A stretch of 64,000 nt of DNA, taken from assembly GCF_947503705.1 (NCBI RefSeq), contig NZ_CANNES010000003.1:248001-312000 (forward strand), written 5' to 3'. The notes under the pieces were generated by a model, which was not told the DNA's origin, searched no databases, and worked only from the letters and a program-made list of their open reading frames with translations. This document shows, one piece after another, positions 54,523-63,059 of this stretch (position 1 is its first letter; each line of letters opens with the position of its first letter). The translations under genes were made by a program, and so were the position numbers. This DNA comes from an uncultured Tateyamaria sp. (lineage in GTDB: Bacteria > Pseudomonadota > Alphaproteobacteria > Rhodobacterales > Rhodobacteraceae).

Positions 54523-55083
54523 GTGACAGAAAAACCAGCACCTTTGTTGATCAAACGCTATGCCAGTCGCCGCCTCTACAACACCGAGACCAGCGATTAT
54601 GTGACGCTTGAGGACATCTCGGGCTTTATCAGGGATGGTCGCGAGGTGCAGATTGTTGACCTGAAAACCGGGGACGACCTGACCCGGCAGTATCTGCTGC
54701 AGATCATTGCCGAACATGAGAGCCGGGGCGAAAGCGTTCTGCCTGTGGATGTGCTGAACGATCTGGTGCGCAGCTATATGGGAGGCGGGGCAAGCGTTGT
54801 GCCCCAATTCCTGCAAGCCTCGTTTGACATGCTGCGCGATGGGCAAAGCAAGATGATCGAAGGTATGGGGGCCATCAACCCGATGACAAAAATGCCGGGT
54901 TTTGAGGCCATGCAGGCCCAGCAACAAGCCTTTATGAAGGCTATGACCGGTGGTTTGGGTCAGTGGTCTGGCCCGTCATCTGAGGCGGAACCTGCCGCGG
55001 ATGCCAAAGACGGTGGCGAGGATTTGGACGCCATCAAGAAGCAATTGGCGGAATTGCAGGACAAGCTGTCCAAACTGTCCTGA
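54523..55083 (+). CDS. phaR: polyhydroxyalkanoate synthesis repressor PhaR
   Basis: 186-residue PhaR. N-terminal DNA-binding PHB accumulation regulator domain (IKRYASRRLYNTETSDYVTLEDI), a central PHB-accumulation domain, and an acidic C-terminus ending in a coiled-coil-like KKQLAELQDKLSKLS. It represses phaP (and itself) and is released by binding nascent PHB. GTG start with GGGGAGAAGG upstream. Separated from phaP by the LysR/epimerase pair. Confidence 0.95.
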   Translation: MTEKPAPLLIKRYASRRLYNTETSDYVTLEDISGFIRDGREVQIVDLKTGDDLTRQYLLQIIAEHESRGESVLPVDVLNDLVRSYMGGGASVVPQFLQASFDMLRDGQSKMIEGMGAINPMTKMPGFEAMQAQQQAFMKAMTGGLGQWSGPSSEAEPAADAKDGGEDLDAIKKQLAELQDKLSKLS

Positions 55084-55120
55084 GCGGCAGCGACGGCACG
55101 GGTGGTGCACCGCCAGCTAC

Positions 55121-55130
55121 GCCTTACGGG
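55121..55130 (+). repeat. CTTACGGG element, single half-site
   Basis: GCCTTACGGG overlapping the 3' end of the aminotransferase gene, 37 nt after phaR, with a small GGTG/CACC hairpin nearby at 55101-55111. Weaker than the other copies; it sits between convergent genes. Confidence 0.4.
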
Positions 55131-56026
55131 TGCTGCACAGCCGTGCGGAATTTGTCCTGCCCGATCCAGTTGAAATAGCGTTTCCGCAAGGCAAGCGCGG
55201 TGGGCCCGGCGCGCCCGTTGGAGAAGAACCGATCATCGACCCGCGCAACCGGGATCACCCCGCCGCCCGAAGAAGACAGGAACACCTCGTCCGCTTCCAG
55301 CAACTCGGCGAGGGGTAGGGCTCTTGTCTCGGTGGCAAGCCCGGTCGCATCGCACATCTCAAGCACGGTTTGCCGGGTGATCCCGTGCAAGACCCCGTGA
55401 TCCGAGGTGACCACCGTATTCCCGAACACCGCAAAGACGTTAAACCCCGGCCCTTCGGTCACGTTGCCCGCATGGTCCAGCAGCATCGTCGTCTCGAACC
55501 CGTTATCCTTGGCCTCAAACAGGCCAGATGTGAAATCGCCCCAATGGTAGTTCTTGACCCTTGGGTTCACGCTGTCTTGCGGGATGCGCCGCACGGATTT
55601 CGCAATCCAGACGGAAGTGCCAGTTTCGGCGGCTTTGGGCGAAACGATATGCACGTAAGGGACGCACCAGGCATAGAAATGGTTGATGCAGTCGCGGGGA
55701 TCGCGGCTGCCTGGGACGGGGTTGCGCCCGCGCGCAGCCACCATCGCAACATAGGCATCGGCCATTCCGGTCGCCGCCACCATCTGGTGCAAGGCGGTTA
55801 TGATGCCGGACCGATCGCGCCCCACATCCATGCGCGCTGCGGCCATCGAGGCCTCAAACCGGTCGACATAGTCCTCCAGCCGAAAGAACGCGCCCTGCCA
55901 GACCGGCACCACGTCATAGGCAATGTCGGAATGGGTCAGCCCCCAATCGGTCAGGGGCAGGCCCGCGTCGGCCAAGGGCACGACCCGGCCGTCGAAGAAG
56001 GCGGCGCCATTCGCGAAGTCTGTCAT
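55124..56026 (-). CDS. class IV aminotransferase (D-amino acid / branched-chain type)
   Basis: 300-residue fold-type IV PLP enzyme. The PLP lysine is Lys158 (NPRVKNYHWGDF); TEGPGFNVFAVFG and the C-terminal EVFLSSSGGGVIPVARVD are family motifs. Relatives include D-amino acid aminotransferase, branched-chain aminotransferase and ADC lyase; the sequence does not clearly separate them. Convergent with phaR. Confidence 0.88.
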   Translation of the reverse strand: MTDFANGAAFFDGRVVPLADAGLPLTDWGLTHSDIAYDVVPVWQGAFFRLEDYVDRFEASMAAARMDVGRDRSGIITALHQMVAATGMADAYVAMVAARGRNPVPGSRDPRDCINHFYAWCVPYVHIVSPKAAETGTSVWIAKSVRRIPQDSVNPRVKNYHWGDFTSGLFEAKDNGFETTMLLDHAGNVTEGPGFNVFAVFGNTVVTSDHGVLHGITRQTVLEMCDATGLATETRALPLAELLEADEVFLSSSGGGVIPVARVDDRFFSNGRAGPTALALRKRYFNWIGQDKFRTAVQHP

Positions 56027-56078
56027 CTGTACAGCCTAGGACGACGGCCCTCAAAAGGGAACAATCACGTGAGTTGCG

Positions 56079-56100
56079 CCGGTAAGGCTGGGGTGTCCCC
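56079..56100 (-). repeat. CTTACCGG half-site plus GGGG-TGT-CCCC hairpin
   Basis: On the plus strand CCGGTAAGG (56079-56087) is followed by GGGG/CCCC with TGT loop (56090-56100). Same layout as the right half of the element at 47983-48008, including the TGT loop. It lies in the 85-nt gap between two minus-strand aminotransferase genes. Confidence 0.5.
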
Positions 56101-56111
56101 CGCGATGCCTC

Positions 56112-57299
56112 TCAGGTGCCAAAGGCGCGCGTTGGCGTTGTAGCGTCTGCGACAGCATCCAGGATCACATCCGCCACCGCATCCAACATATCCACCGGTA
56201 AATGCACCGGCAGCCGCACATCGCAGGCCCGCATCAGCATCGCGCGCGTGCGCGGCAGTTCGGGCAGATCAGGGATGAACTGCCAATTCCAGAAGGCGCG
56301 CGCGTTGTCGTCGCTCAACCCGAAAACCTGCACCTTTACGCCTGCCGCACCTGCTGCCGCAACAAAGCGGTGCACCTCGTCATCGTTCATGCCTACAAGG
56401 TTGAACTGAATGGAATCCGGTGCCCGAACCTCGCCCGGCAAAGGGTCCGGAACGGAGATAAAGGGGCTGTTCGCCAGCAAATCGGCCACATGGTCGTGAT
56501 TGCGCCGCCCGTCGATCACCCGTTGTGCCAGATGCGGAATTTGGGGCCGGATCACGGCCGCTGACAGGTTCGACAGACGCAGGTTATAGAGGGGCAGTCT
56601 GTTTTGGTGCGTGGCAAAGGCATTCTGCAACACCGGGTGCTTTTTCCAGTTATGCTCGTATGCGCCCGACATGATGATCGCGCGGGCCACCAGATCGGCG
56701 TCATTCGTGATCATGATCCCGCCTTCGCCGGCGTTGATCATCTTGTAGGACTGAAACGAAAAACAGCCCACGCGGCCCATCGTGCCGATCTTGGCGCCAT
56801 TCCAGGTAGTGCCAAGTGAATGGGCGGCATCCTCGATCATGGGCACATCGGCAGCCTCGCAAAGCGCGATGATGGCATCCATGTCTGAGGTATGGCCCCG
56901 CATGTGGCTGACGATCACGGCGTGCACACCGGGCAGTTTGGCGGCGAAATCGTCGATGTCGATGCGGTAATTCTCGCCTACTTCACACAAAACGGGGCGG
57001 CAATCGGCGTGGATCACGGCCGAGGGCACGGCGGCAAAGGTGAAACCGGGTATCAACACGCGCGCATCACGGGGCAGATCCAGCGCCTTGAGCGACAAGA
57101 ACAGCGCAGCGGAGCAGGACGAGACCGCAAGGGCAAAGCGGCTGCCCATGAGCTCTGCGAATTCTGCCTCTAGCAGGGCCACGGGTGCATCTGACGGCGC
57201 GGTGTAGCGAAACAGGTCCCCCGACTGCAAAAGCCTGTCGATCTCGACCCGTGCGGTGGGCGGAATGGGTTCTGCGCTGTGCATGTCTGGCAAAGTCAT
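56112..57299 (-). CDS. DegT/DnrJ/EryC1/StrS-family aminotransferase
   Basis: 395-residue PLP-dependent sugar aminotransferase family. The PLP lysine is Lys186 (FSFQSYKMINAGEGG); the EDAAHSLG motif at 156-163 is typical. Members usually aminate nucleotide-linked ketosugars, but no sugar-nucleotide or polysaccharide genes are adjacent, so its product is open. Possible partners lie outside the window or the enzyme acts on another keto substrate. Confidence 0.88.
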   Translation of the reverse strand: MTLPDMHSAEPIPPTARVEIDRLLQSGDLFRYTAPSDAPVALLEAEFAELMGSRFALAVSSCSAALFLSLKALDLPRDARVLIPGFTFAAVPSAVIHADCRPVLCEVGENYRIDIDDFAAKLPGVHAVIVSHMRGHTSDMDAIIALCEAADVPMIEDAAHSLGTTWNGAKIGTMGRVGCFSFQSYKMINAGEGGIMITNDADLVARAIIMSGAYEHNWKKHPVLQNAFATHQNRLPLYNLRLSNLSAAVIRPQIPHLAQRVIDGRRNHDHVADLLANSPFISVPDPLPGEVRAPDSIQFNLVGMNDDEVHRFVAAAGAAGVKVQVFGLSDDNARAFWNWQFIPDLPELPRTRAMLMRACDVRLPVHLPVDMLDAVADVILDAVADATTPTRAFGT

Positions 57300-57423
57300 A
57301 TTTAGGTTTCCTTATGCTTTACTGTCGCTTTCCTTAAATGAGGGGCCGTATAAATCAAGCCACTTTCTGCGCCGCGCCTGTAAAACGCAGGACAGATGGG
57401 CCGTTTGAAGCCTGAAAAAGCAG

Positions 57424-58725
57424 TTAGATGCCGATACGGTCGCGCAGGCTGTACCAGGTCATGGCCAGCGCAAGCAGCGGGCTGCGCATGCGCGGACCGC
57501 CGGGGAACGGCACGGTCGGGATGGCCGCCATCGTGTCAAAACCATCGCTGTCACCAGCGATCGCATCCGCCATCAGCTTGCCCGCATGGGTGGCCGTGCC
57601 GACCCCGTGACCGGAATAGCCCGAAGCCGACAGGGCATTGGGCGCCACCCGCACCAGATAGGGCAAGCGTTTCATCGTGATGGCAAGCGTGCCGCCCCAG
57701 GCGTAATCCAGCGGCACATCCGCCAGATGCGGGAAAATCTGCAACATGGGTTTGCGGATGACCGTCCGGATGTCGCTTGGGAAGCGGTAGCCATAACTTT
57801 CGCCGCCACCAAAGAGCAGGCGGCCATCATGGCTGAGCCGAAAGTAATTCACCACAAAGCGCCCGTCCGAAACAGCAATATCCCGCGTCAGAACGCGAGC
57901 GGCCTCGTCCCCCAAAGGGGCGGTTGCAGCGACAAAGTTGTTGATGGGCATCACCCGAGCAGCCACGCGGCCATCCAGCCCGCCAAGGTAGCCGTTGCAG
58001 GCAAAGATCACCTGGTCGGCCACAAGTGTGCCGTCCTGCGTTCGGATGGTTGCGGGTGTGCCGTGATCCACGTGGGCGACGGCGCTGTTTTCATGGATGA
58101 CACCGCCTGCCGCCTCAACGGCCTGGGCAAGGCCCAGAGCGTAGCGCAACGGGTGCAAATGCCCCGCGTCCCAATCCACGACCCCGCCTTTGTAAGCAGG
58201 CGACGGGCACAATGCGGCAAAGTCCTCGGACGACAGCACATCGACCGGATAGTCATAGTGCATGCCCATGTGGTCGGCATAGCGATGCAAATCGTCAACG
58301 TCGCTTGCGCTTTCGGCAGTCCAGGCTATGCCGGGTTTCAGGTAGCAGCCGATCTCGTGATCCGCGATCAAGGCCTTGACCAGAGCCTTGGCGTCTTGCC
58401 CCAGGTCCCACAGTTTTCGGGCGTCCTCCTGGCCCAGCATTGCCTCCAGATGGGGCTGTTCGACCCGCTGGCCCGAGCCAAGTTGCCCGCCATTGCGCCC
58501 TGAGGCGCCAAAGCCCACGCGCTGCGCCTCGACAACCACGACCCGTCGTCCGGCCTTGGCCAGATGGAGCGCCGCCGACAACCCGGTATAGCCCGCACCG
58601 ATGACACAGACATCGGCACGCACATCCCCCCGCAAGGCGGCGCGCGGCGGCGCCAAGGGGGTAGTGGCGGCATACCAGCTGTCCGGATAGGACCCGGCCG
58701 TATCGTTGGCATAAAGCAGGTTCAC
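57424..58725 (-). CDS. puuB: FAD-dependent oxidoreductase, gamma-glutamylputrescine oxidase-like
   Basis: 433-residue DAO-family flavoenzyme. N-terminal dinucleotide motif CVIGAGYTGLSAALHLAKAG (about residues 40-59), the SGRNGGQLGSGQR FAD-contact segment, and the C-terminal GYSGHGVGTATHAGKLMA loop match PuuB-type oxidases. It would oxidise gamma-glutamylputrescine or a related gamma-glutamylated amine. Neighbouring glutamine-synthetase-like genes support this. It is separated from them by a terminator-like element and may be a separate unit. Confidence 0.82.
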   Translation of the reverse strand: MNLLYANDTAGSYPDSWYAATTPLAPPRAALRGDVRADVCVIGAGYTGLSAALHLAKAGRRVVVVEAQRVGFGASGRNGGQLGSGQRVEQPHLEAMLGQEDARKLWDLGQDAKALVKALIADHEIGCYLKPGIAWTAESASDVDDLHRYADHMGMHYDYPVDVLSSEDFAALCPSPAYKGGVVDWDAGHLHPLRYALGLAQAVEAAGGVIHENSAVAHVDHGTPATIRTQDGTLVADQVIFACNGYLGGLDGRVAARVMPINNFVAATAPLGDEAARVLTRDIAVSDGRFVVNYFRLSHDGRLLFGGGESYGYRFPSDIRTVIRKPMLQIFPHLADVPLDYAWGGTLAITMKRLPYLVRVAPNALSASGYSGHGVGTATHAGKLMADAIAGDSDGFDTMAAIPTVPFPGGPRMRSPLLALAMTWYSLRDRIGI

Positions 58726-58738
58726 GCGCGCCCTTTCG

Positions 58739-58760
58739 CTTCATTGTTCCTATAAATACT
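58739..58760 (-). repeat. AGTATTTATAGGAA element, minus strand
   Basis: Minus strand: a GC-rich GGCCCTCC/GGGGGG stretch, then AGTATTTATAGG and ACAATGAAG. It is a variant of the GAGTATTTTTGAA element. Directly after the glutamine-synthetase-like gene and 14 nt before the puuB start, so a terminator role is plausible. Confidence 0.5.
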
Positions 58761-58785
58761 GCCCCCCGGAGGGCCGATAAGCCGC

Positions 58786-60144
58786 TTAGACGTTCAGCAG
58801 CAGATGCTCGCGCTCCCAGGGCGAAATCACCTGCAGGAACTCGTCATATTCGGCCCGTTTAACGATGGAATAGACCCGGGCAAAATCGGGGCCCAGCACC
58901 GCGTGCAGGGCTTCGGTTTCGTCAAAGAGCGCGAGGGCCGAGCCCAGCACGCGTGGAATATCGCCGTCCCCTTCATAGGCGTCGCCCTTGAACTCGGGCG
59001 AGGGGCGCTTGCCCTCCATCAGGCCCAGATAGCCGCAGGCGAGGGAGGCAGCGATGCCGAGGTAGGGGTTGCAATCCATGCCTGCGATCCGGTTTTCCAC
59101 GCGCCGCGCGTTCGGCTGCGACAGGGGCACGCGGATGCCCGTTGTGCGGTTGTCGCGGCCCCAGGCGAGGTTGATCGGGGCAGCGTGATCTTTGACATAA
59201 CGGCGATAGCTGTTGACATAGGGCGCCATGACGGCCAGCGCCGCTGGCAGGTGGTTCTGCAAGCCTGCGATGAAATGAAAAAAGGCATCTGTCTCGCCGC
59301 CTTGTGGCCCGGCAAAGATGTTGGTGCCATCTTTGATGTCCAGGATCGAGTGGTGAATATGCATGGCACTGCCCGGCTCATCCTCGATCGGTTTGGCCAT
59401 GAAGGTGGCAAAGCAATCGTGCCGCAGCGCCGCCTCGCGGATCAGCCGTTTGAAGTAAAACACCTCATCCGCCAGTTTCAGCGGATCGCCGTGTTGCAGG
59501 TTGATCTCAAGCTGACCGGCCCCGCCTTCCTGGGTGATGCCATCGATCTCGAACCCCTGGGCTTCGGCAAAGTCATAGATGTCGTCGATGACCGGCCCAA
59601 ACTCGTCCACCGCGGTCATGGAATAGGCCTGACGCGCTGCCGCAGGGCGGCCAGAGCGGCCCGTCATGGGCTGGATTTCTTGCGCCGGATCAAGGTTGCG
59701 GGCGATCAGGAAGAACTCCATTTCCGGGGCCACCACAGGCTCCCACCCTTGATCGCGATAAAGCTGGACCACCCGTTTCAACACGTTGCGCGGGGAAAAG
59801 GGCACCGGCGTGCCATCGCGGTCATAGGCGTCATGGATCACCTGCAAGGTCCAATCGCCCGTCCAGGGGGCGGCCGTTGCGGTGCTCATGTCCGGTTTCA
59901 GGATCATGTCCTTTTCAATGAACCCGTCATCGCCTGCGGCCTCGCCCCAATCCCCGGTGATGGTCTGGTAAAAGATGCTGTCAGGCAGGTGAAAATAGTC
60001 CTGGCGGGCAAATTTAGACGCAGGCACCGCCTTGCCGCGCGCAATGCCGGGCAGGTCGGAAATGATGCACTCGACCTCGTCCAGCCGCCGTTGTTCAAGG
60101 TAGGCGCGCGCATGCGGCGGCAGTGTTTCCATCCAGTCGCTCAT
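58786..60144 (-). CDS. glutamine synthetase family protein, gamma-glutamylamine ligase-like
   Basis: 452-residue GS-fold ATP-dependent ligase resembling PuuA (gamma-glutamylputrescine synthetase). The GS catalytic domain has GGAGQLEINLQHGDP, SAMHIHHSI and NRTTGIRVPLSQPNARRVENRIAG. It would attach glutamate to putrescine or another amine using ATP. Starts overlapping the amidotransferase gene by 4 nt (ATGA). A paralogue is 0.7 kb upstream. Confidence 0.88.
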   Translation of the reverse strand: MSDWMETLPPHARAYLEQRRLDEVECIISDLPGIARGKAVPASKFARQDYFHLPDSIFYQTITGDWGEAAGDDGFIEKDMILKPDMSTATAAPWTGDWTLQVIHDAYDRDGTPVPFSPRNVLKRVVQLYRDQGWEPVVAPEMEFFLIARNLDPAQEIQPMTGRSGRPAAARQAYSMTAVDEFGPVIDDIYDFAEAQGFEIDGITQEGGAGQLEINLQHGDPLKLADEVFYFKRLIREAALRHDCFATFMAKPIEDEPGSAMHIHHSILDIKDGTNIFAGPQGGETDAFFHFIAGLQNHLPAALAVMAPYVNSYRRYVKDHAAPINLAWGRDNRTTGIRVPLSQPNARRVENRIAGMDCNPYLGIAASLACGYLGLMEGKRPSPEFKGDAYEGDGDIPRVLGSALALFDETEALHAVLGPDFARVYSIVKRAEYDEFLQVISPWEREHLLLNV

Positions 60145-60824
60145 GCGATCCTCTTTTCCTTGAAAAACAGCGCAAACATGTCCGCAAGGCGAGCACTGTC
60201 GGTGGGGGTGTCCAACTGGTCCATGGCGTCCTGACGCAAGGGTTCGGGCACCACACCGGGGGCCCGCACATCCAAAAGGCCCTGCAAATAGGCGCGGTCA
60301 ATCTCGGGATGTGGCTGGATGGTAAATACCTTGTCGCCATATACCAGCGCCGCATTCTCGCAAAACGCAGTGGACGAGACGACAGTGGCGTCGGCGGGGC
60401 GCTCAACCACCTGATCCTGGTGCCAGGCATTGAGCGTCACATCCTCGCCGTTCAATTGGTAAGCCTGTGCTCCGACAGACCATCCGCCGCTGAACTTTTC
60501 GACCCTTCCGCCCAGGGCCTGGGCGATGATCTGATGGCCAAAACAGACACCGATCATCGGGCGGTCGGTGGCGTAAATCTCGCGGATGAGATCCTCTAAC
60601 GGGGCAATCCAGGGCAAATCTTCGTAAGCGCCGAATTTTGATCCTGTGATCAGCCACCCGTCGGCGGCATCGGGACCGGTAGGGAAGTCGCCATCAACCA
60701 CGGCGTAGTTATCAAATTCCAATCCCTGACTGTCCAGAAAACGAGCAAAGATTTCAGGGTAGTTGCCATTGTCGGGGATCAACTCCTCCGCCACATGGCC
60801 GGTTTGCAAGATGCCGATTTTCAT
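60141..60824 (-). CDS. class I glutamine amidotransferase-like hydrolase
   Basis: 227-residue GATase-1 domain. Catalytic triad: Cys94 (GVCFGHQI), His172 and Glu174 (QPHPE). Located between two glutamine-synthetase-like genes, it could hydrolyse gamma-glutamyl intermediates as PuuD does, though it is a GMP-synthase-type domain, not the PuuD peptidase C26 family. A free glutaminase subunit is the alternative. Confidence 0.85.
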   Translation of the reverse strand: MKIGILQTGHVAEELIPDNGNYPEIFARFLDSQGLEFDNYAVVDGDFPTGPDAADGWLITGSKFGAYEDLPWIAPLEDLIREIYATDRPMIGVCFGHQIIAQALGGRVEKFSGGWSVGAQAYQLNGEDVTLNAWHQDQVVERPADATVVSSTAFCENAALVYGDKVFTIQPHPEIDRAYLQGLLDVRAPGVVPEPLRQDAMDQLDTPTDSARLADMFALFFKEKRIA

Positions 60825-60863
60825 GGATCACCTGAGGGTTATGGCAACAAGGTAAAGCGCGGT

Positions 60864-62198
60864 TCAGACAGAGTCGAGGTAGATTTCGGTCTGCTCCTCG
60901 GGTGTGAGCTCTGCCATCTCGCGGGCCTCTTGGCGCTTGGTCAGCAGCATGTTGCGCACCAGTTCGGCATAAAAGATGCGGGCAACCTCGGCGCTGCTCT
61001 CAAAGGCGCTGATCGCGTCGGCCCACGTGCTTGGCACCTGCGGCAGGTCCTGGGCATAGGCATTGCCGGTGATCGGGGCGGGCGGTGCGATGCCGTCCTC
61101 GATCCCATTGAGTGCCGCCCCCAGCACAGCGGCAATCGACAGGTAAGGGTTCACGTCGCCGCCTGCCAAGCGATGTTCGATCCGCCGCGCAGCCGGTGGG
61201 CCAGAGGGGATGCGAATGGCTGCGGTCCGGTTCTCATAGGCCCAGGCGATGCCGGTGGGTGCATGGGCTCCGGGCACCAGTCGCGCATAGGAATTGGCAT
61301 GGGGCGCAAAGATCAGCATCGACCCGGGCATTGCCGCCAAACAGCCCTGCACCGCATGGCGCAGCATGTCACTGCCCGCGTCCGTTCCGTTGTCGAATAC
61401 GTTGTTGCCGTCCTGGTCCAGCACCGAGAAATGCATGTGCAGTCCGGAACCTGCGTAATCCTCGTAAGGTTTGGCCATGAAGGAGGCGGCAAAGCCATGT
61501 TTGCGCGCAAGCCCCTTGACCAGCATCTTGAACAGCCAAGCATCGTCAGCCGCCTTTAGCGCATCCGCCTGGTGCATCAGATTGATCTCGAACTGGCCCA
61601 GCCCGCTTTCGGAAATGGCCGTGTCGGCAGGAATGTCCATGGCCTCGCAGGCGTCATATAGCTCGGTGAAAAAGTCGTCGAATTGATCGAGGGCTCGCAA
61701 GGACAGGATCTCGCCCGCCACCCGCCGTTTGCCGGACCGGGGCGAGGGCGGCACGCGCAGACGGCCCCCCGCATCGTCGATCAGGAAGAATTCAAGCTCT
61801 ACCGCAACTACGGGGGTCAACCCTTTGGCTTTCAAACGATTTTGTACGGACGCCAAGGCATGGCGTGGGTCCCCCATAAAAGGTCGTCCATCTTCGTGAT
61901 ACATCCAGATCGGCAACAGCCCCGTGGGCGTGGTCAGCCAAGGCATCGGCATGAATCCCCGCTCGGTGGGGCGCAAGACGCCGTCGCGGTCGCCGCTTTC
62001 CATGACCAGGGGGCTGTCTTCGATATCCTCGCCCCAGATGTCCAGGTTCAGCACGGACATGGGAAAGCGGGTGCCATCGGTTGCCACCTTGTCGGCAAAG
62101 CGCACCGGCATCCGTTTGCCTCGCGCCACGCCGTTCAGATCAGACGCTGCGACGCGTACTGCACGGATTTCGGGATTATCAGCAAGCCAGTCATGCAT
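60864..62198 (-). CDS. glutamine synthetase family protein, second gamma-glutamylamine ligase-like paralogue
   Basis: 444-residue GS-fold ligase, paralogous to the 452-residue gene downstream. Motifs: ESGLGQFEINLMHQADAL, LHMHFSVLDQDG, and NRTAAIRIPSGPPAARRIEHRLAGGDVNPY. It may act on a different amine from the first paralogue. 39 nt from the amidotransferase gene and 54 nt after the permease gene. Confidence 0.87.
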   Translation of the reverse strand: MHDWLADNPEIRAVRVAASDLNGVARGKRMPVRFADKVATDGTRFPMSVLNLDIWGEDIEDSPLVMESGDRDGVLRPTERGFMPMPWLTTPTGLLPIWMYHEDGRPFMGDPRHALASVQNRLKAKGLTPVVAVELEFFLIDDAGGRLRVPPSPRSGKRRVAGEILSLRALDQFDDFFTELYDACEAMDIPADTAISESGLGQFEINLMHQADALKAADDAWLFKMLVKGLARKHGFAASFMAKPYEDYAGSGLHMHFSVLDQDGNNVFDNGTDAGSDMLRHAVQGCLAAMPGSMLIFAPHANSYARLVPGAHAPTGIAWAYENRTAAIRIPSGPPAARRIEHRLAGGDVNPYLSIAAVLGAALNGIEDGIAPPAPITGNAYAQDLPQVPSTWADAISAFESSAEVARIFYAELVRNMLLTKRQEAREMAELTPEEQTEIYLDSV

Positions 62199-62252
62199 GG
62201 GTCTTATCTTCTCTGTTCCAAAATCTCCGCCGGAGGCATTAAGTTCTTTGGC

Positions 62253-63059
62253 CTATCGGATCAGATTGGGTCGAACCTTCAAACGGGTGCGCGTATTGGC
62301 CGGAAGGTGCCGGTTCAGACGCCGATTGACCAGCCCGAATATGCCAATGATCACAAGCGTCAGCAGGATGAAATACATCGCGAGGATGGGGTAGGGCACA
62401 AAGGGATTAAAGGTCTTGTCCGCGAAGTAGCTCGCGTAATAAAGTGCATCGCCCCGTTGCTGCCAGGCCGGAAAGCCCGAGAAATAGACCAGTGTGGTCG
62501 CGTGAAATAGGAAGATCGCCTCGTTCGTGTAGCCGGGCCAGGCCAAGCGCAGCATTGTGGGCCACACGATCCGGCGAAAGCGGGACCAGCCCGATAGCCC
62601 GTACGCATCCGCCGCCTCAACCTCGCCCTTTGGGATGGATTGGAGCGCGCCATAAAAAATCTCGGCCGAATAGGCGGCGGTGTTCAGGAACAGCACGATC
62701 AACGCGCCCAGCCAGGCGGCGGTGAACGGATCAAAAATCGGGTGCACACCCTTGAGGCTCAGAAACAGGAAGTAGGCAAAGAAGAACTGGATAAAGAGCG
62801 GCGAGCCCCGGAAGAGGAAGATGAACCATTCCGCAGGCTTGCGAAGCCATGGGTTGGGCAGACCCTTGGCCACCGCGATGGCCGTCGCCAGAAAGAACCC
62901 TGTGGCGAGCGCCATAATCCCGAAATAGACGTTCCAGATCATGCCCGACCCGATCAGGGTGAACTGTTCGCACAAGGTGAAATCGCTGCGCGGCAGCAGT
63001 CGATCACCAATGCCGATGGAGCGCAGGGCGTAGGATTGGATGGTCTCGATGCAGCTCAT
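62253..63059 (-). CDS. polar amino acid-type ABC transporter permease
   Basis: 268-residue inner-membrane permease of the His/Glu/Gln/Arg/opine family. About five helices; the EAA loop reads AADAYGLSGWSRFRRIVWPTMLRLAWPG (residues 170-197). The start at 63059 overlaps the other permease stop by 4 nt, forming a heterodimer-type pair. Substrate probably an amine or amino acid used by the downstream pathway. Confidence 0.87.
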   Translation of the reverse strand: MSCIETIQSYALRSIGIGDRLLPRSDFTLCEQFTLIGSGMIWNVYFGIMALATGFFLATAIAVAKGLPNPWLRKPAEWFIFLFRGSPLFIQFFFAYFLFLSLKGVHPIFDPFTAAWLGALIVLFLNTAAYSAEIFYGALQSIPKGEVEAADAYGLSGWSRFRRIVWPTMLRLAWPGYTNEAIFLFHATTLVYFSGFPAWQQRGDALYYASYFADKTFNPFVPYPILAMYFILLTLVIIGIFGLVNRRLNRHLPANTRTRLKVRPNLIR

